DNA of 64,000 nt from Ferrovum sp. PN-J185 (GTDB lineage: Bacteria; Pseudomonadota; Gammaproteobacteria; Burkholderiales; Ferrovaceae). The position numbers and the translations under genes were made by a program. The stretch lies in assembly GCF_001581925.1 (NCBI RefSeq), contig NZ_LQZA01000001.1, positions 806,001-870,000 of the forward strand, given 5' to 3'. Positions within the stretch are counted from its first letter, which is position 1, and each line of letters begins with the position of its first letter. Positions 28,923-39,017 of the stretch are shown piece by piece. The notes below the pieces were generated by a model. It worked only from the letters and a program-made list of their open reading frames with translations. It was not told the DNA's origin and made no database searches.

Positions 28923-29654
28923 TCAACTCATTTCTGTCACATAAGAGAATTGGTCGGTATGACACAATCCCCTTCTCCATTCTACTGGACGGTCGCCATA
29001 TGTGAAAGCTACTCGATCAACCTGAAGTAAAGGATATCCCTCAGGTACGTTCAAAAGCTTGGCTACTTCAAGGGTAGCGGACACGGCTTTAATATGTTCT
29101 TCCGCCCGAATCATGGCAATCCCAAATCGCGTTTCAAAAAAACTATACAAAGAGCCTGAATAACTTTTCACCATATTTTCATCCAAACCCTTAAAGTAAG
29201 TGGCAGGGATATGAAGTTCGTCATAAATTTGCGGTGTATTTTGATACATTAACAAGCGTTTGATACAGTAGATGCCAGCTCCAACTCTAAGTTCAAGTAA
29301 ATTGGCAGAAATTTCTGGTGCCTTTTCTCTGGTTACAGATATGAAATGACTGGCAGGATATTCAATTTGGCCATCGTCACGGTTAATTCTTAAAAATCGT
29401 GTAGAAGCTCTCTCTGTGGTGTGGCTGGCAACGTATGTACCTTTGCCTTGACGTCGAATAAGGATATTTTCAGCAGCAAGCTCATCAATAGCCTTTCTTA
29501 CTGTGCCTTGACTGACTTTGTATCTTGAAGCCAAATCCATTTCACTAGGTATGGCGTCACCTGGTTTCCATTCCCCTGCTATTAAGCTTTGTGTAATGAG
29601 TATTTTTATTTGATCGTATAGTGGTCTATAACTCGGTGATACTAGACTATTCAT
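28923..29654 (-). CDS. GntR-family regulator (HutC/UTRA type) of the sdh/prp locus
   Basis: A 243-residue transcription factor. The N-terminal winged helix-turn-helix spans about 10-80 (GDAIPSEMDLASRYKVSQGT, then VRKAIDELAAENILIRRQGKGTYVA). A C-terminal UTRA ligand domain follows (about 95-240). It lies first in the sdh run and divergent from prpB, with AGAGGAG just before its ATG. HutC-type regulators sense small metabolites; citrate, methylcitrate or an acyl-CoA would fit, but this is inference. The perfect palindrome at 29711-29738 is the probable operator. Confidence 0.9.
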   Translation of the reverse strand: MNSLVSPSYRPLYDQIKILITQSLIAGEWKPGDAIPSEMDLASRYKVSQGTVRKAIDELAAENILIRRQGKGTYVASHTTERASTRFLRINRDDGQIEYPASHFISVTREKAPEISANLLELRVGAGIYCIKRLLMYQNTPQIYDELHIPATYFKGLDENMVKSYSGSLYSFFETRFGIAMIRAEEHIKAVSATLEVAKLLNVPEGYPLLQVDRVAFTYGDRPVEWRRGLCHTDQFSYVTEMS

Positions 29655-29677
29655 AACATCTCCTCTGTTACTTTTTT

Positions 29678-29683
29678 AATATA
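29678..29683 (-). promoter_or_regulatory. Candidate -10 element for gntR-sdh transcription
   Basis: Read on the minus strand, TATATT stands 24 bp upstream of the gntR start. No good -35 hexamer is seen at 16-18 bp, so the promoter would be weak or activator-dependent. The 28-bp palindrome ends about 27 bp further upstream. Confidence 0.3.
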
Positions 29684-29710
29684 GCATGCTTGAGTAGCCT
29701 TTACTAGCAA

Positions 29711-29738
29711 AATATATATCTTATATAAGATATATATT
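29711..29738. promoter_or_regulatory. Perfect 28-bp palindrome, probable GntR operator
   Basis: The half-site AATATATATCTTAT is followed directly by its exact reverse complement, giving 14 complementary pairs without mismatch or spacer. The site lies in the 159-bp gap between the divergent gntR-sdh and prpB units, and ends 2 bp before a TTGACA -35 element for prpB. Perfect dyads of this length upstream of a GntR gene are typical operators. The sequence is AT-rich, so part of the symmetry could be compositional, but the central CTTATATAAG is not a simple AT repeat. Confidence 0.65.
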
Positions 29739-29740
29739 AA

Positions 29741-29770
29741 TTGACATAGAAAACTATATTACATTAATAT
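29741..29770 (+). promoter_or_regulatory. Putative sigma-70 promoter of prpBCD-acnA-mdh
   Basis: A perfect -35 TTGACA at 29741-29746 is followed, 18 bp later, by TAATAT at 29765-29770 (4 of 6 to consensus). It lies 44 bp upstream of the prpB start codon and immediately after the palindrome, so a bound repressor would cover the -35 element. Confidence 0.55.
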
Positions 29771-29813
29771 AAAGTTTAAAAAAAATCCATCATTTTTTCT
29801 CACAGGACCAATC

Positions 29814-30701
29814 ATGGAAATTATCACCCCAGGTAAGAACTTACGTATGGCTGTTAAAGCAGAAAGCCCATTACAGATGGTCGGTGCAATTAATGCATTT
29901 ACTGCGAAAATGGCTGAAAAAACTGGCTATAAAGCGCTCTACTTATCTGGTGGTGGTGTAGCAGCAAATTCGTTGGGCTTACCTGACTTGGGAATTTCCA
30001 CATTAGAGGATGTATTAACAGATATCAGACGAATAACAGATGCCACGACCCTACCTTTATTAGTGGATGCAGATACTGGATGGGGTGGTGCTTTTAATAT
30101 TGCTAGAACCGTTAAAAGTATGACTAAAGCTGGTGCAGCGGGGTTACATATAGAAGATCAGGTACAAACAAAGCGCTGTGGACATAGACCCAATAAAGCT
30201 ATTGTAACGCTTAGTGAAATGGTTGATCGTATAAAGGCTGCTGTCGATGCAAGAATAGATGAAAGCTTTGTTATTATGGCACGTACTGATGCACTGGCTG
30301 TTGAAGGGATCAATTCAGCACTTGAGAGAGCACAAGCTTGTATAGAAGCTGGAGCAGACATGTTGTTTCCAGAAGCTATTTCTGAATTGTCTATGTATCA
30401 GGTATTCAAAACTAAAATAAACAAACCTATTTTAGCTAATATTACAGAATTTGGTGCAACCCCTATGTATACCACCACCGAACTCAAAACTGTAGGCGTA
30501 GATATTGTTCTTTATTGTTGCGGAGCTTACAGAGCGATGAATAAGGCTGCACTTACTGTATATGAAGCTATACGACGCGATGGTACGCAAAAAAACGTTA
30601 TCGACATAATGCAAACACGAGCTGAATTGTACGATTTTCTAAATTATCATTCATATGAACAAAAATTAGATGAGTTGTTTTCGAAGGAGGAGGAGAAATA
30701 A
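29814..30701 (+). CDS. prpB: 2-methylisocitrate lyase
   Basis: A 295-residue PEP mutase/isocitrate lyase superfamily enzyme that cleaves 2-methylisocitrate to pyruvate and succinate. Active-site signature KRCGH is at 120-124 with catalytic Cys122; DADTGWGG (86-93) and HIEDQ provide Mg-binding acids. AGGA lies about 8 nt before the ATG. It overlaps prpC by 1 bp. It is first of five plus-strand genes divergent from gntR-sdh, and its product succinate is the substrate of the sdh-encoded enzyme. Confidence 0.96.
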   Translation: MEIITPGKNLRMAVKAESPLQMVGAINAFTAKMAEKTGYKALYLSGGGVAANSLGLPDLGISTLEDVLTDIRRITDATTLPLLVDADTGWGGAFNIARTVKSMTKAGAAGLHIEDQVQTKRCGHRPNKAIVTLSEMVDRIKAAVDARIDESFVIMARTDALAVEGINSALERAQACIEAGADMLFPEAISELSMYQVFKTKINKPILANITEFGATPMYTTTELKTVGVDIVLYCCGAYRAMNKAALTVYEAIRRDGTQKNVIDIMQTRAELYDFLNYHSYEQKLDELFSKEEEK

Positions 30702-31855
30702 TGAGTGCTGATAATAACAATACTACAGGTAAACCTAAAAAATCTGTTGCACTATCAGGAGTTGTTGCAGGTAACACAGCTATTTGTACAGTTGGAAGAA
30801 GCGGTAACGACCTTCATTATCGTGGCTTTGATATTCTTGATTTAGCCAAACATGCTACGTTTGAAGAAGTAGCACATTTGTTAATACATGATCATCTCCC
30901 CTCGCAAGCAGAATTAAAACAATACAGAAAAAAACTAAAAGCATTACGAGGTATCCCTGCTCAATTACAAATTGTTTTAGAACAAATCCCCGCCGCCGCT
31001 CATCCAATGGATGTTCTTAGAACAGGTGCATCCGTATTAGGAACACTGCTACCTGAAAAAGAAGATCACAATATTACAGGAGCACGGGATATTGCCGATA
31101 AACTAATGGCTTCATTTGGTTCAATGTTGCTTTATTGGTATCACTTTTCACATCACGGGCGTCAAATTGATGTGGAAACAGATGATGAGACAATCGCCGG
31201 ACATTTTCTACATTTGCTACATGGATTAAAACCAAGTAATTCTCATGTTAAAGCCTTAGACACATCACTTATTCTTTATGCAGAACATGAGTTCAATGCG
31301 TCCACTTTCGCTGCTAGAGTAACTGCCGGAACATTGTCGGATATGTACTCATCAATTACATCAGGTATTGGTACTTTAAGAGGTCCGAAACATGGTGGCG
31401 CAAATGAAGTTGCTATGGATATTATTCGACGCTATCACAGCGCCGATCAAGCAGAACAAGATATTAAGCAACGTATTGCGAATAAAGAAATTATTATCGG
31501 ATTTGGCCATCCAGTTTATACAATCTCAGATCCACGAAATCAAATTATTAAAGAAATTTCAAGAACTCTTTGTAAAGAAGCAGGCTATCTCACTTTATTT
31601 GATATTTCTGAAACCATTGAAAATGTGATGTGGTCCGAGAAAAAGATGTTCCCGAACCTGGATTGGTATAGTGCATCAAGTTACCACATGATGGGTATTC
31701 CCACCCCCATGTTCACACCTATATTTGTCATAGCAAGAACTGCCGGCTGGTCCGCTCATGTTATAGAACAACGGATTGACAATAAAATTATCAGACCAAG
31801 TGCAAATTATACTGGCCCAGAACCCAAAACTTTTACCCCAATTGATCTTCGTTAA
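30701..31855 (+). CDS. prpC: 2-methylcitrate synthase
   Basis: A 384-residue citrate-synthase-family enzyme joining propionyl-CoA and oxaloacetate. Catalytic segments [23 protein letters not shown] and [10 protein letters not shown] are intact. The short type I-like length, without the N-terminal extension seen in gltA, and the position after prpB identify it as methylcitrate synthase. A strong GGAGGAG ribosome-binding site lies inside the end of prpB, and the genes share one base. Confidence 0.95.
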   Translation: MSADNNNTTGKPKKSVALSGVVAGNTAICTVGRSGNDLHYRGFDILDLAKHATFEEVAHLLIHDHLPSQAELKQYRKKLKALRGIPAQLQIVLEQIPAAAHPMDVLRTGASVLGTLLPEKEDHNITGARDIADKLMASFGSMLLYWYHFSHHGRQIDVETDDETIAGHFLHLLHGLKPSNSHVKALDTSLILYAEHEFNASTFAARVTAGTLSDMYSSITSGIGTLRGPKHGGANEVAMDIIRRYHSADQAEQDIKQRIANKEIIIGFGHPVYTISDPRNQIIKEISRTLCKEAGYLTLFDISETIENVMWSEKKMFPNLDWYSASSYHMMGIPTPMFTPIFVIARTAGWSAHVIEQRIDNKIIRPSANYTGPEPKTFTPIDLR

Positions 31856-31873
31856 TATTTAGGAAAAGCAATT

Positions 31874-33316
31874 ATGTCAGCACACATTTCAAATGAACGT
31901 CCCGCACCTGACCAAGTACTCGTAGATATTGCCAATTACGTAGATCAATTTATTATTTCTTCGGATGAGGCACTTGTTACAGCAAGAAACTGTCTTATTG
32001 ACACATTAGGTTGTGGATTAGAGGCTCTCTCTTATCCTGCATGTACTAAATTAATGGGGCCAATTGTACCGGGGACCATTGTTCCCAATGGCGCAAAAGT
32101 ACCAGGGACACAATTCCAATTAGATCCTGTTCACGCTGCGTTTAATATTGGCTGTATGATCCGCTGGTTAGATTTTAATGACACATGGCTTGCAGCCGAA
32201 TGGGGTCACCCGTCAGATAATCTAGGAGGCATCTTAGCCGTTGCAGATTGGTTATCCAGAAACAATGTCGCTACTGGCAAAGCACCATTAACTATGCGTA
32301 CAGTCCTGGATGCAATGATTAAAGCGCATGAAATACAAGGGATCCTGGCACTTGAAAATAGCTTTAATCGCGTCGGACTTGATCATGTTGTATTAGTAAA
32401 AGTTGCTTCAACTGCTGTTGTAGCAAAACTCTTAGGTCTTAGTAGAGACGAAATCATTAATGCAGTGTCTTTAGCATGGGTAGATGGCCAAAGCTTAAGA
32501 ACATATAGACATGCCCCCAATACAGGCTCTAGAAAATCTTGGGCTGCAGGTGACGCTACCAGTCGTGCTGTAAGATTAGCACTCATGGCACAAAAAGGTG
32601 AAATGGGTTACCCCTCTGTACTGACAGCTAAAACTTGGGGGTTTTATGATGTGTTATTTAAAGGCAATGCTTTTGAATTTCAACGACCATACGGTAGTTA
32701 TGTTATGGAAAATGTATTATTTAAAATATCATTTCCAGCAGAGTTTCATGCGCAAACTGCTGTGGAGTGTGCATTAAAACTGCATCCTCAAATCAAGGAT
32801 CGTTTACATGATGTAGAAAAAATTGTCATCACCACTCATGAATCAGCTATTCGTATAATTGATAAAAAAGGCCCCCTTAATAATCCGGCCGATAGAGACC
32901 ACTGTATTCAATACATGACTGCTATCGGTTTGATTTTCGGTCAACTCACCGCAGCTGACTATGAAGACTCGCGAGCACAAGATCCACGCATTGACGAGTT
33001 ACGCGCTAAAATGGAGTGTGTTGAAAATAGTCAATATAGTAAAGATTATTTGGATCCTGAAAAAAGATCGATTGCTAATGCTATACAAATTTTCTTTAAA
33101 GATGGATCAAAATCAAATAACGTAGAAGTTGAATATCCTGTTGGCCATCGTCGTCGACGTGCAGAAGGTATTCCTCTACTTGAGCAAAAATTTAAAGTAA
33201 ATCTAGCGCGTCGTTTTCCACAAAAGCAACAACAAACAATCCTAAATATCGCGCTCGATCAGGAAAAACTAGAACAAACCCCGGTTAATGAATTTGTTGA
33301 CCTTTTTGTCATTTAA
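31874..33316 (+). CDS. prpD: 2-methylcitrate dehydratase (PrpD/MmgE family)
   Basis: A 480-residue cofactor-independent dehydratase giving 2-methyl-cis-aconitate. Family signatures include [32 protein letters not shown] and [20 protein letters not shown]. It is intact and has normal length for PrpD. AGGA precedes the ATG by about 9 nt. Because PrpD is present, an AcnD/PrpF system is not needed here, and none is visible. Confidence 0.95.
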   Translation: MSAHISNERPAPDQVLVDIANYVDQFIISSDEALVTARNCLIDTLGCGLEALSYPACTKLMGPIVPGTIVPNGAKVPGTQFQLDPVHAAFNIGCMIRWLDFNDTWLAAEWGHPSDNLGGILAVADWLSRNNVATGKAPLTMRTVLDAMIKAHEIQGILALENSFNRVGLDHVVLVKVASTAVVAKLLGLSRDEIINAVSLAWVDGQSLRTYRHAPNTGSRKSWAAGDATSRAVRLALMAQKGEMGYPSVLTAKTWGFYDVLFKGNAFEFQRPYGSYVMENVLFKISFPAEFHAQTAVECALKLHPQIKDRLHDVEKIVITTHESAIRIIDKKGPLNNPADRDHCIQYMTAIGLIFGQLTAADYEDSRAQDPRIDELRAKMECVENSQYSKDYLDPEKRSIANAIQIFFKDGSKSNNVEVEYPVGHRRRRAEGIPLLEQKFKVNLARRFPQKQQQTILNIALDQEKLEQTPVNEFVDLFVI

Positions 33317-33339
33317 TAATGTTGTCAATGGAGTATCCC

Positions 33340-36021
33340 ATGTTACATAACACATTTAATACACTCAAAGAATTCCCAGTAAAACAAGGCATTGGAAAAT
33401 TTTATTCTATTCCTGCCCTAGCTGATGCAGGCTTTAACAATATCAATCGTTTACCTGTTTCAATTCGTATTGTTTTAGAAGCAGTTCTCCGTAATGTTGA
33501 CGGCAAGCGAATAACCGAAGAGCATGTAAGAACTCTTGCTAATTGGCAACCGACTGAGTCAAGAACTGAAGAAATCCCTTTCGTTGTAGCTCGTGTGGTT
33601 TTACAAGATTTCACAGGAGTTCCCTTATTAGCAGATTTGGCTGCGATGAGAAACGTTGCAGTAAACCAAGGAAAAAATCCTAAAGCTATTGAACCACTTG
33701 TCCCGGTTAATCTAGTAGTCGATCATTCCGTACAAGTTGATCATTACAATACAAATACTGCTATACAAGACAATATGCAGCTTGAATTTGAACGTAATTC
33801 TGAACGTTATAAATTCATGAAATGGGGTATGCAAGCATTTGATACCTTTCAAGTCGTTCCACCTGGAATTGGTATTGTTCATCAAGTAAATCTAGAATAC
33901 CTTGCACGTGGGGTCATTAAAAAAGATCAGGTTTTCTATCCAGATACATTAGTCGGTACCGACTCACACACAACCATGATTAACGGTATTGGTGTTGTAG
34001 GATGGGGGGTTGGCGGTATTGAGGCTGAGGCTGGAATGCTTGGGCAACCCGTTTATTTTCTCACTCCAGATGTTGTGGGTGTAAATCTAACTGGAAAGTT
34101 AAAAGAAGGTGTTACCGCAACAGATTTAGTCTTAACTATTACAGAAATGCTTCGTAAAGCAAAAGTTGTTGGTAAATTTGTTGAATTTTTTGGTGATGGC
34201 GCCACTTCACTCTCACTGCCTGACAGGGCAACTATAGCCAATATGGCACCTGAATATGGTGCAACAATGGGATTTTTCCCAGTTGATGAAGAGACTGTTG
34301 CCTATTTTAAAAATACGGGTAGAACTGAGGAGGAAATTGATGCTTTCGTCAACTATTGGAAAGCACAAAATATGTTTGGTATACCCCAAAAAGGACAATG
34401 TGATTACAGTCAACAATTAGAACTTGATTTATCAACAATTGAACCCTCAGTTGCCGGACCAAAACGTCCACAAGATCGAATTATCCTGAAAGGATTAAAA
34501 GAAAAAATCAATCAATTACTTACCACTACTGTAAAAGAAGGTGGTTATGGAAAAGAAGAACACAGCACAGAAAAAGTGTTCCATAGTGTAAATAAACACA
34601 TTCCACTTAAAGATGCCGACGTACTAATTGCAGCAATTACCTCATGCACCAACACCTCTAACCCAGGAGTACTTCTTGCAGCTGGAATACTAGCTAAAAA
34701 AGCAGTTCAACTAGGTTTAAGCGTTAACCCATGGGTTAAAACTTCACTAGCACCAGGATCTCGTGTTGTGACGGAATATTTAAATAACGCAGGACTACAA
34801 GATTCGCTTGATCAATTAGGTTTTAAATTGGTTGGTTATGGATGTACTACCTGTATTGGAAACGCGGGTCCATTAGATGGGGATATTGAAGATACCATCG
34901 TTAAAAACGATCTAGTTGGTTGCGCGGTACTATCCGGTAACAGGAACTTTGAAGCACGTATTCACCCCAATATTAAAGCTAACTTTTTAATGAGCCCTCC
35001 ACTAGTTGTGGCTTTTGCCATAGCCGGTCGTGTAAATATTGATATGACTACAGAGCCCATTGGTCATGGTAAAAATGGTCAACCTGTTTACTTAAAAGAT
35101 ATATGGCCTACACAGCAGGAAGTAGCTGAGGTCATGCGTTACGCTACTGATGCTAATACATATAGAAAACTTTACGCAGATTTCACTAAAGATAATCCAT
35201 TGTGGAACAATATCCCTTCATCTACAGGTATGGTCTATCAATGGGAAAAATCAACTTATATCGCTGAGCCACCATTTTTTAAAGACTTTTCGATGACCTC
35301 AGGTCATATACAAGCCATTAAAAATGCACGTGCTTTAGGTATTTTTGGTGATTCAATTACAACAGACCATATCAGCCCTGCAGGTTCAATTAAGCCCTCC
35401 TCTCCTGCTGGAAAATATTTACAAGAAAATGGAGTGGAAATACGAGACTTCAACAGCTATGGTTCACGAAGAGGTAATCATGAAGTCATGATGCGTGGTA
35501 CTTTTGCTAACGTAAGAATTAAGAATCTTATGATTCCAGGTTCAGAGGGTGGAGTTACTGTTCATCAACCCAGCGGTGAACAAATGGCTATCTATGACGC
35601 AGCAATGAAATATCAGGCAGAAAAAGTACCTACCATGATTTTTGCTGGTGAAGAATATGGTACAGGCTCTTCTCGTGATTGGGCTGCTAAAGGAACACAG
35701 CTTTTGGGCGTTAAGGCAGTTATTGCTAGAAGTTTTGAGCGTATTCACAGAAGCAATTTAGTTGGAATGGGAGTATTACCTTGTCAATTTATTGGAGAGA
35801 CTACCCATCAATCATTACAACTAGATGGTAGCGAAACATTTGATTTGGTAGGAATTGATGACGGTGTAAAACCTCAACAAACTATAACATTAATTATTCG
35901 TAGAGCTAATGGACAAACACAAGAAGTACCATTATTACTTCGTATAGATACGCCAATTGAGGTAGACTACTACAAAAATGGTGGTATTCTGCCTTATGTT
36001 TTACGTGAATTGTTGAATTAG
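33340..36021 (+). CDS. acnA: Aconitate hydratase (AcnA type)
   Basis: An 893-residue 4Fe-4S aconitase interconverting citrate and isocitrate, and able to hydrate methyl-cis-aconitate to methylisocitrate. Cluster cysteines are in [11 protein letters not shown] and [33 protein letters not shown] and [15 protein letters not shown] are family signatures. The ATG at 33340 is preferred because GGAG lies 6 nt upstream and the N-terminus then matches AcnA; the frame also offers ATGs at 33319 and 33328. It lies between prpD and mdh, serving both the methylcitrate and citrate cycles. Confidence 0.94.
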   Translation: MLHNTFNTLKEFPVKQGIGKFYSIPALADAGFNNINRLPVSIRIVLEAVLRNVDGKRITEEHVRTLANWQPTESRTEEIPFVVARVVLQDFTGVPLLADLAAMRNVAVNQGKNPKAIEPLVPVNLVVDHSVQVDHYNTNTAIQDNMQLEFERNSERYKFMKWGMQAFDTFQVVPPGIGIVHQVNLEYLARGVIKKDQVFYPDTLVGTDSHTTMINGIGVVGWGVGGIEAEAGMLGQPVYFLTPDVVGVNLTGKLKEGVTATDLVLTITEMLRKAKVVGKFVEFFGDGATSLSLPDRATIANMAPEYGATMGFFPVDEETVAYFKNTGRTEEEIDAFVNYWKAQNMFGIPQKGQCDYSQQLELDLSTIEPSVAGPKRPQDRIILKGLKEKINQLLTTTVKEGGYGKEEHSTEKVFHSVNKHIPLKDADVLIAAITSCTNTSNPGVLLAAGILAKKAVQLGLSVNPWVKTSLAPGSRVVTEYLNNAGLQDSLDQLGFKLVGYGCTTCIGNAGPLDGDIEDTIVKNDLVGCAVLSGNRNFEARIHPNIKANFLMSPPLVVAFAIAGRVNIDMTTEPIGHGKNGQPVYLKDIWPTQQEVAEVMRYATDANTYRKLYADFTKDNPLWNNIPSSTGMVYQWEKSTYIAEPPFFKDFSMTSGHIQAIKNARALGIFGDSITTDHISPAGSIKPSSPAGKYLQENGVEIRDFNSYGSRRGNHEVMMRGTFANVRIKNLMIPGSEGGVTVHQPSGEQMAIYDAAMKYQAEKVPTMIFAGEEYGTGSSRDWAAKGTQLLGVKAVIARSFERIHRSNLVGMGVLPCQFIGETTHQSLQLDGSETFDLVGIDDGVKPQQTITLIIRRANGQTQEVPLLLRIDTPIEVDYYKNGGILPYVLRELLN

Positions 36022-36041
36022 CATTTAATCTGGAGTGTTTT

Positions 36042-37025
36042 ATGAAAAAACCTGTACGCGTTGCTGTAACTGGATCAGGCGGACAAATTGGGTATAGCCT
36101 GTTATTTCGCATTGCAAGTGGAGAAATGTTAGGGCCTGACCAACCTGTCATTCTACAACTTTTTGATATTACTCCATCATTACCTGTGGTTAAGGGTGTG
36201 GTCATGGAACTTGAAGATTGTGCATTTCCATTGTTACACGGTATCAGTATTTCAGACGATGTCCGAGTCGCTTTTAAAGACGTAGATATTGCATTACTGG
36301 TTGGTAGCAGACCACGTACCAAAGGGATGGAAAGAAAAGACTTATTAGAGATGAATGGCGCCATTTTTACAGAACAAGGACGTGCTTTATCTGAAGTTGC
36401 TAGTCGTCAAGTGAAAGTCTTGGTTGTAGGCAATCCCGCTAATACTAATGCGTTAATTGCCATGAAGAATGCACCTGATTTGTCACCACAAAACTTCTCT
36501 GCCATGATGCGTCTTGACCATAATCGTGCACTCTCACAAATCGCCAGTAAGTTATCTGTACCTGTAACAAGTGTTAAAAAAATGACGATTTGGGGAAACC
36601 ATTCCGCAACCCAATATCCGGATTTATTCCAAGCGAATGTTGATGGTAAACAAGTTTCATCATTAATCAATGATCAGGCATGGGTCGAAAATACATTCAT
36701 CCCAACAGTACAGAAACGTGGAGCTGCTATTATTGAGGCGCGCGGTTTGTCATCTGCTGCGTCAGCTGCCAATGCAGCAATTAACCATATTCGTGATTGG
36801 GTAATGGGTACCCCTGCCAATGATTGGGTTACCATGGGTATTCCATCTGATGGAAGTTATGGCATTCCAGAAGGGGTTATATTCGGTTATCCAGTTACCT
36901 GTCACAATGGTAACTATTCAATTGTTCAAGGCTTAGAGTTAAGTCAGTTCAGTATTGAAAAAGTAAAAGCCACACATAATGAGCTATTGGAAGAAAGAAC
37001 AGCTATTAACCATTTATTAGGTTAA
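36042..37025 (+). CDS. mdh: Malate dehydrogenase (NAD)
   Basis: A 327-residue MDH of the Burkholderia/cytosolic-like group. It has the NAD-binding [15 protein letters not shown], substrate Arg segment [27 protein letters not shown] and the catalytic [11 protein letters not shown] (His). It regenerates oxaloacetate, the acceptor for both gltA and prpC products. It is the last gene of the plus-strand unit, and a strong stem-loop terminator follows 20 bp downstream. Confidence 0.96.
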   Translation: MKKPVRVAVTGSGGQIGYSLLFRIASGEMLGPDQPVILQLFDITPSLPVVKGVVMELEDCAFPLLHGISISDDVRVAFKDVDIALLVGSRPRTKGMERKDLLEMNGAIFTEQGRALSEVASRQVKVLVVGNPANTNALIAMKNAPDLSPQNFSAMMRLDHNRALSQIASKLSVPVTSVKKMTIWGNHSATQYPDLFQANVDGKQVSSLINDQAWVENTFIPTVQKRGAAIIEARGLSSAASAANAAINHIRDWVMGTPANDWVTMGIPSDGSYGIPEGVIFGYPVTCHNGNYSIVQGLELSQFSIEKVKATHNELLEERTAINHLLG

Positions 37026-37044
37026 CCGTTTGTCATTTCAGAAA

Positions 37045-37082
37045 TAAAAAAAGGGAGGTATCTGTTGATCCTCCCTTTTTTA
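37045..37082. terminator. Bidirectional intrinsic terminator between mdh and cysM
   Basis: GGGAGG (37053-37058) pairs with CCTCCC (37070-37075). The stem is flanked by seven A on the left and six T on the right, so it works as a rho-independent terminator on both strands. It separates the convergent mdh and cysM units. Confidence 0.92.
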
Positions 37083-37098
37083 TTTTCTTGATCATTTA

Positions 37099-37989
37099 TT
37101 ACGCAGGATACACACCCGTCGAAAGATAACGATCTCCCCTATCGCATACAATATGTACGATAGTTGCGTTTGATACCGCTTTAGAAATTTGTAATGCAGC
37201 CCAACAACCTCCTCCCGAGGACACGCCAGCAAATATACCTTCTTGCTGAGCAAGTTGTCTCATTGTTTCTTCAGCGTCAGATTGAGATACTTCAAGCACT
37301 TGATCAACTAAACTGTCATCATAAATTTTTGGTAAATATTCTTTTGGCCATTTTCTAATACCTGGAACATTTGCGCCTTCAGCAGGATGTACACCAATAA
37401 TTTTAATATTTGGATTACGCTCTTTAAGATATCGAGATACACCCATTATGGTTCCTGTAGTACCCATGGTAGCAACAAAATGTGTCACTTTTCCTTGAGT
37501 AGCATGCCAAATTTCAGGACCAGTAGTTCTATAGTGAGCAAGTGGATTATCGGGATTATTAAACTGATCGAGTATTCTACCCTCACCATTCTCCATCATT
37601 TTGTTAGCTAAATCCCTAGCGCCTTCCATACCACTTTCTTTTGACACGAGGATGATATCAGCCCCAAATGCTTTCATAGTCTGTCGTCGCTCAATACTAA
37701 GATGCTCTGGCATAATCAAAATCATTCTATAGCCGCGTATTGATGCAGCTAAGGCTAATGCAATTCCGGTATTTCCACTAGTCGCCTCAATTAAAGTATC
37801 ACCAGGTTTAATTTCACCTCTACTTTCGGCACCTAAAATCATTGATAACGCAGGTCTGTCTTTAACAGAACCGGCTGGATTATTACCCTCAAGCTTTGCT
37901 AATAATAGGTTTGTAGTAAGGCCCGGTAACTTCTTTAATGGCACCAATGGTGTATCACCAATACATTGTTCTATAGTTTTAATTGTCAT
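37099..37989 (-). CDS. cysM: Cysteine synthase B (O-acetylserine sulfhydrylase)
   Basis: A 296-residue PLP enzyme making cysteine from O-acetylserine and sulfide or thiosulfate. It shows IGDTPLVPLKKLPG, the PLP lysine in NNPAGSVKDRPAL, EATSGNTGIALALAA, MGTTGTIMGVSRYL and the phosphate-binding GVSSGGGCWAAL. The start at 37989 (MTIKTIEQCIGDTP) lies 1 bp from the hldD stop; an upstream ATG at 38013 overlaps hldD but adds residues without homologous counterpart. The CysM rather than CysK call rests on the KDRPAL motif and gene context. Confidence 0.93.
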   Translation of the reverse strand: MTIKTIEQCIGDTPLVPLKKLPGLTTNLLLAKLEGNNPAGSVKDRPALSMILGAESRGEIKPGDTLIEATSGNTGIALALAASIRGYRMILIMPEHLSIERRQTMKAFGADIILVSKESGMEGARDLANKMMENGEGRILDQFNNPDNPLAHYRTTGPEIWHATQGKVTHFVATMGTTGTIMGVSRYLKERNPNIKIIGVHPAEGANVPGIRKWPKEYLPKIYDDSLVDQVLEVSQSDAEETMRQLAQQEGIFAGVSSGGGCWAALQISKAVSNATIVHIVCDRGDRYLSTGVYPA

Positions 37990-37990
37990 T

Positions 37991-39001
37991 TTATTCTTTA
38001 ATAAGTGCACCACGTCGTATGGCTACATAATGAGCTACACCTTCATTCACATCTAAGAAATCCTCTGCATAACCTGCTGCACGTAAACTCGATATATTGG
38101 CTTCAGTAAAACTCTGATATTTACCCGTTAAAGCCTCAGGAAATGGAATGTACTGGATTAAATTTCTCTCACGCATTTCTTCAAGAGTGATTTCATCCTC
38201 TCCGTTGGTCGCTCTAATTGCATTTAAGGTTGCAACAGCCATATCATTAAAGGTACGGCTTACACCAGTTCCGACGTTAAAAATACCAGAAACTTCAGGA
38301 TGATCTAGGAACCAAAGATTAACTTTAACAACATCCTCAATGGAAATAAAATCACGACGTTGCTCGCCATTATCATATCCATCACAACCTTCAAATAACT
38401 TTATATAGCCATTTTCAAAATACTGGTTATAAAAATGATAGGCAACTGAAGCCATACGTCCTTTATGTTGTTCACGCGGACCGTATACATTAAAGTAGCG
38501 TAAACCAACACATGGAGCTGTTAGCCCAGTTTCTTGAACATGACTTCTGAAATATTGATCAAAAGCAAGTTTAGAATAGCCGTACACATTAAGAGGTGAC
38601 TCACAGGATGGATCCTCTTTAAAAGTGGTGTTACCACCATAGACTGCAGCAGATGAGGCATACACTAAAGGAATTTCATGGTCCTGACAGTACTGAAACA
38701 ATTTTACTGTATATCTAAAATTATTATCCATCATATACCGGCCGTTATGCTCCATGGTATCTGAACATGCACCTTGATGAAGAATTGCACGAACGTTTTT
38801 ATCCAACGAATCCGATTCAATTAATTGAATAAACTCTCTTTTATCAAGATAATCTGCAACGATACAGTCAGATAAGTTAAAAAACTTATCTTTTTTTTCT
38901 AAATTATCTACAGCAAGAATATTAGTAAAACCACTCTCATTAAGGGTTTTAATAATATTTGAACCAATTAATCCAGCCGCACCCGTGACAATAATTACCA
39001 T
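37991..39001 (-). CDS. hldD: ADP-L-glycero-D-manno-heptose 6-epimerase
   Basis: A 336-residue short-chain dehydrogenase-type epimerase making the heptose precursor of the LPS inner core. It has TGAAGLIGSNIIKTL at the N-terminus, the YxxxK motif in YGYSKLAFDQYF, RYFNVYGPREQHKGRMAS and KYQSFTEANISSLRAAGY near the C-terminus, all typical of HldD. It follows the heptose kinase gene by 16 bp. Its presence implies a heptose-containing LPS core. Confidence 0.96.
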   Translation of the reverse strand: MVIIVTGAAGLIGSNIIKTLNESGFTNILAVDNLEKKDKFFNLSDCIVADYLDKREFIQLIESDSLDKNVRAILHQGACSDTMEHNGRYMMDNNFRYTVKLFQYCQDHEIPLVYASSAAVYGGNTTFKEDPSCESPLNVYGYSKLAFDQYFRSHVQETGLTAPCVGLRYFNVYGPREQHKGRMASVAYHFYNQYFENGYIKLFEGCDGYDNGEQRRDFISIEDVVKVNLWFLDHPEVSGIFNVGTGVSRTFNDMAVATLNAIRATNGEDEITLEEMRERNLIQYIPFPEALTGKYQSFTEANISSLRAAGYAEDFLDVNEGVAHYVAIRRGALIKE

Positions 39002-39017
39002 TTCAAATCCTTAATTT

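Noticed and set aside
33340-36021. Aconitase as AcnD (Fe-S 2-methylcitrate dehydratase)
   Set aside because: AcnD normally comes with PrpF and replaces PrpD; here prpD is present, prpF is absent and the length fits AcnA.
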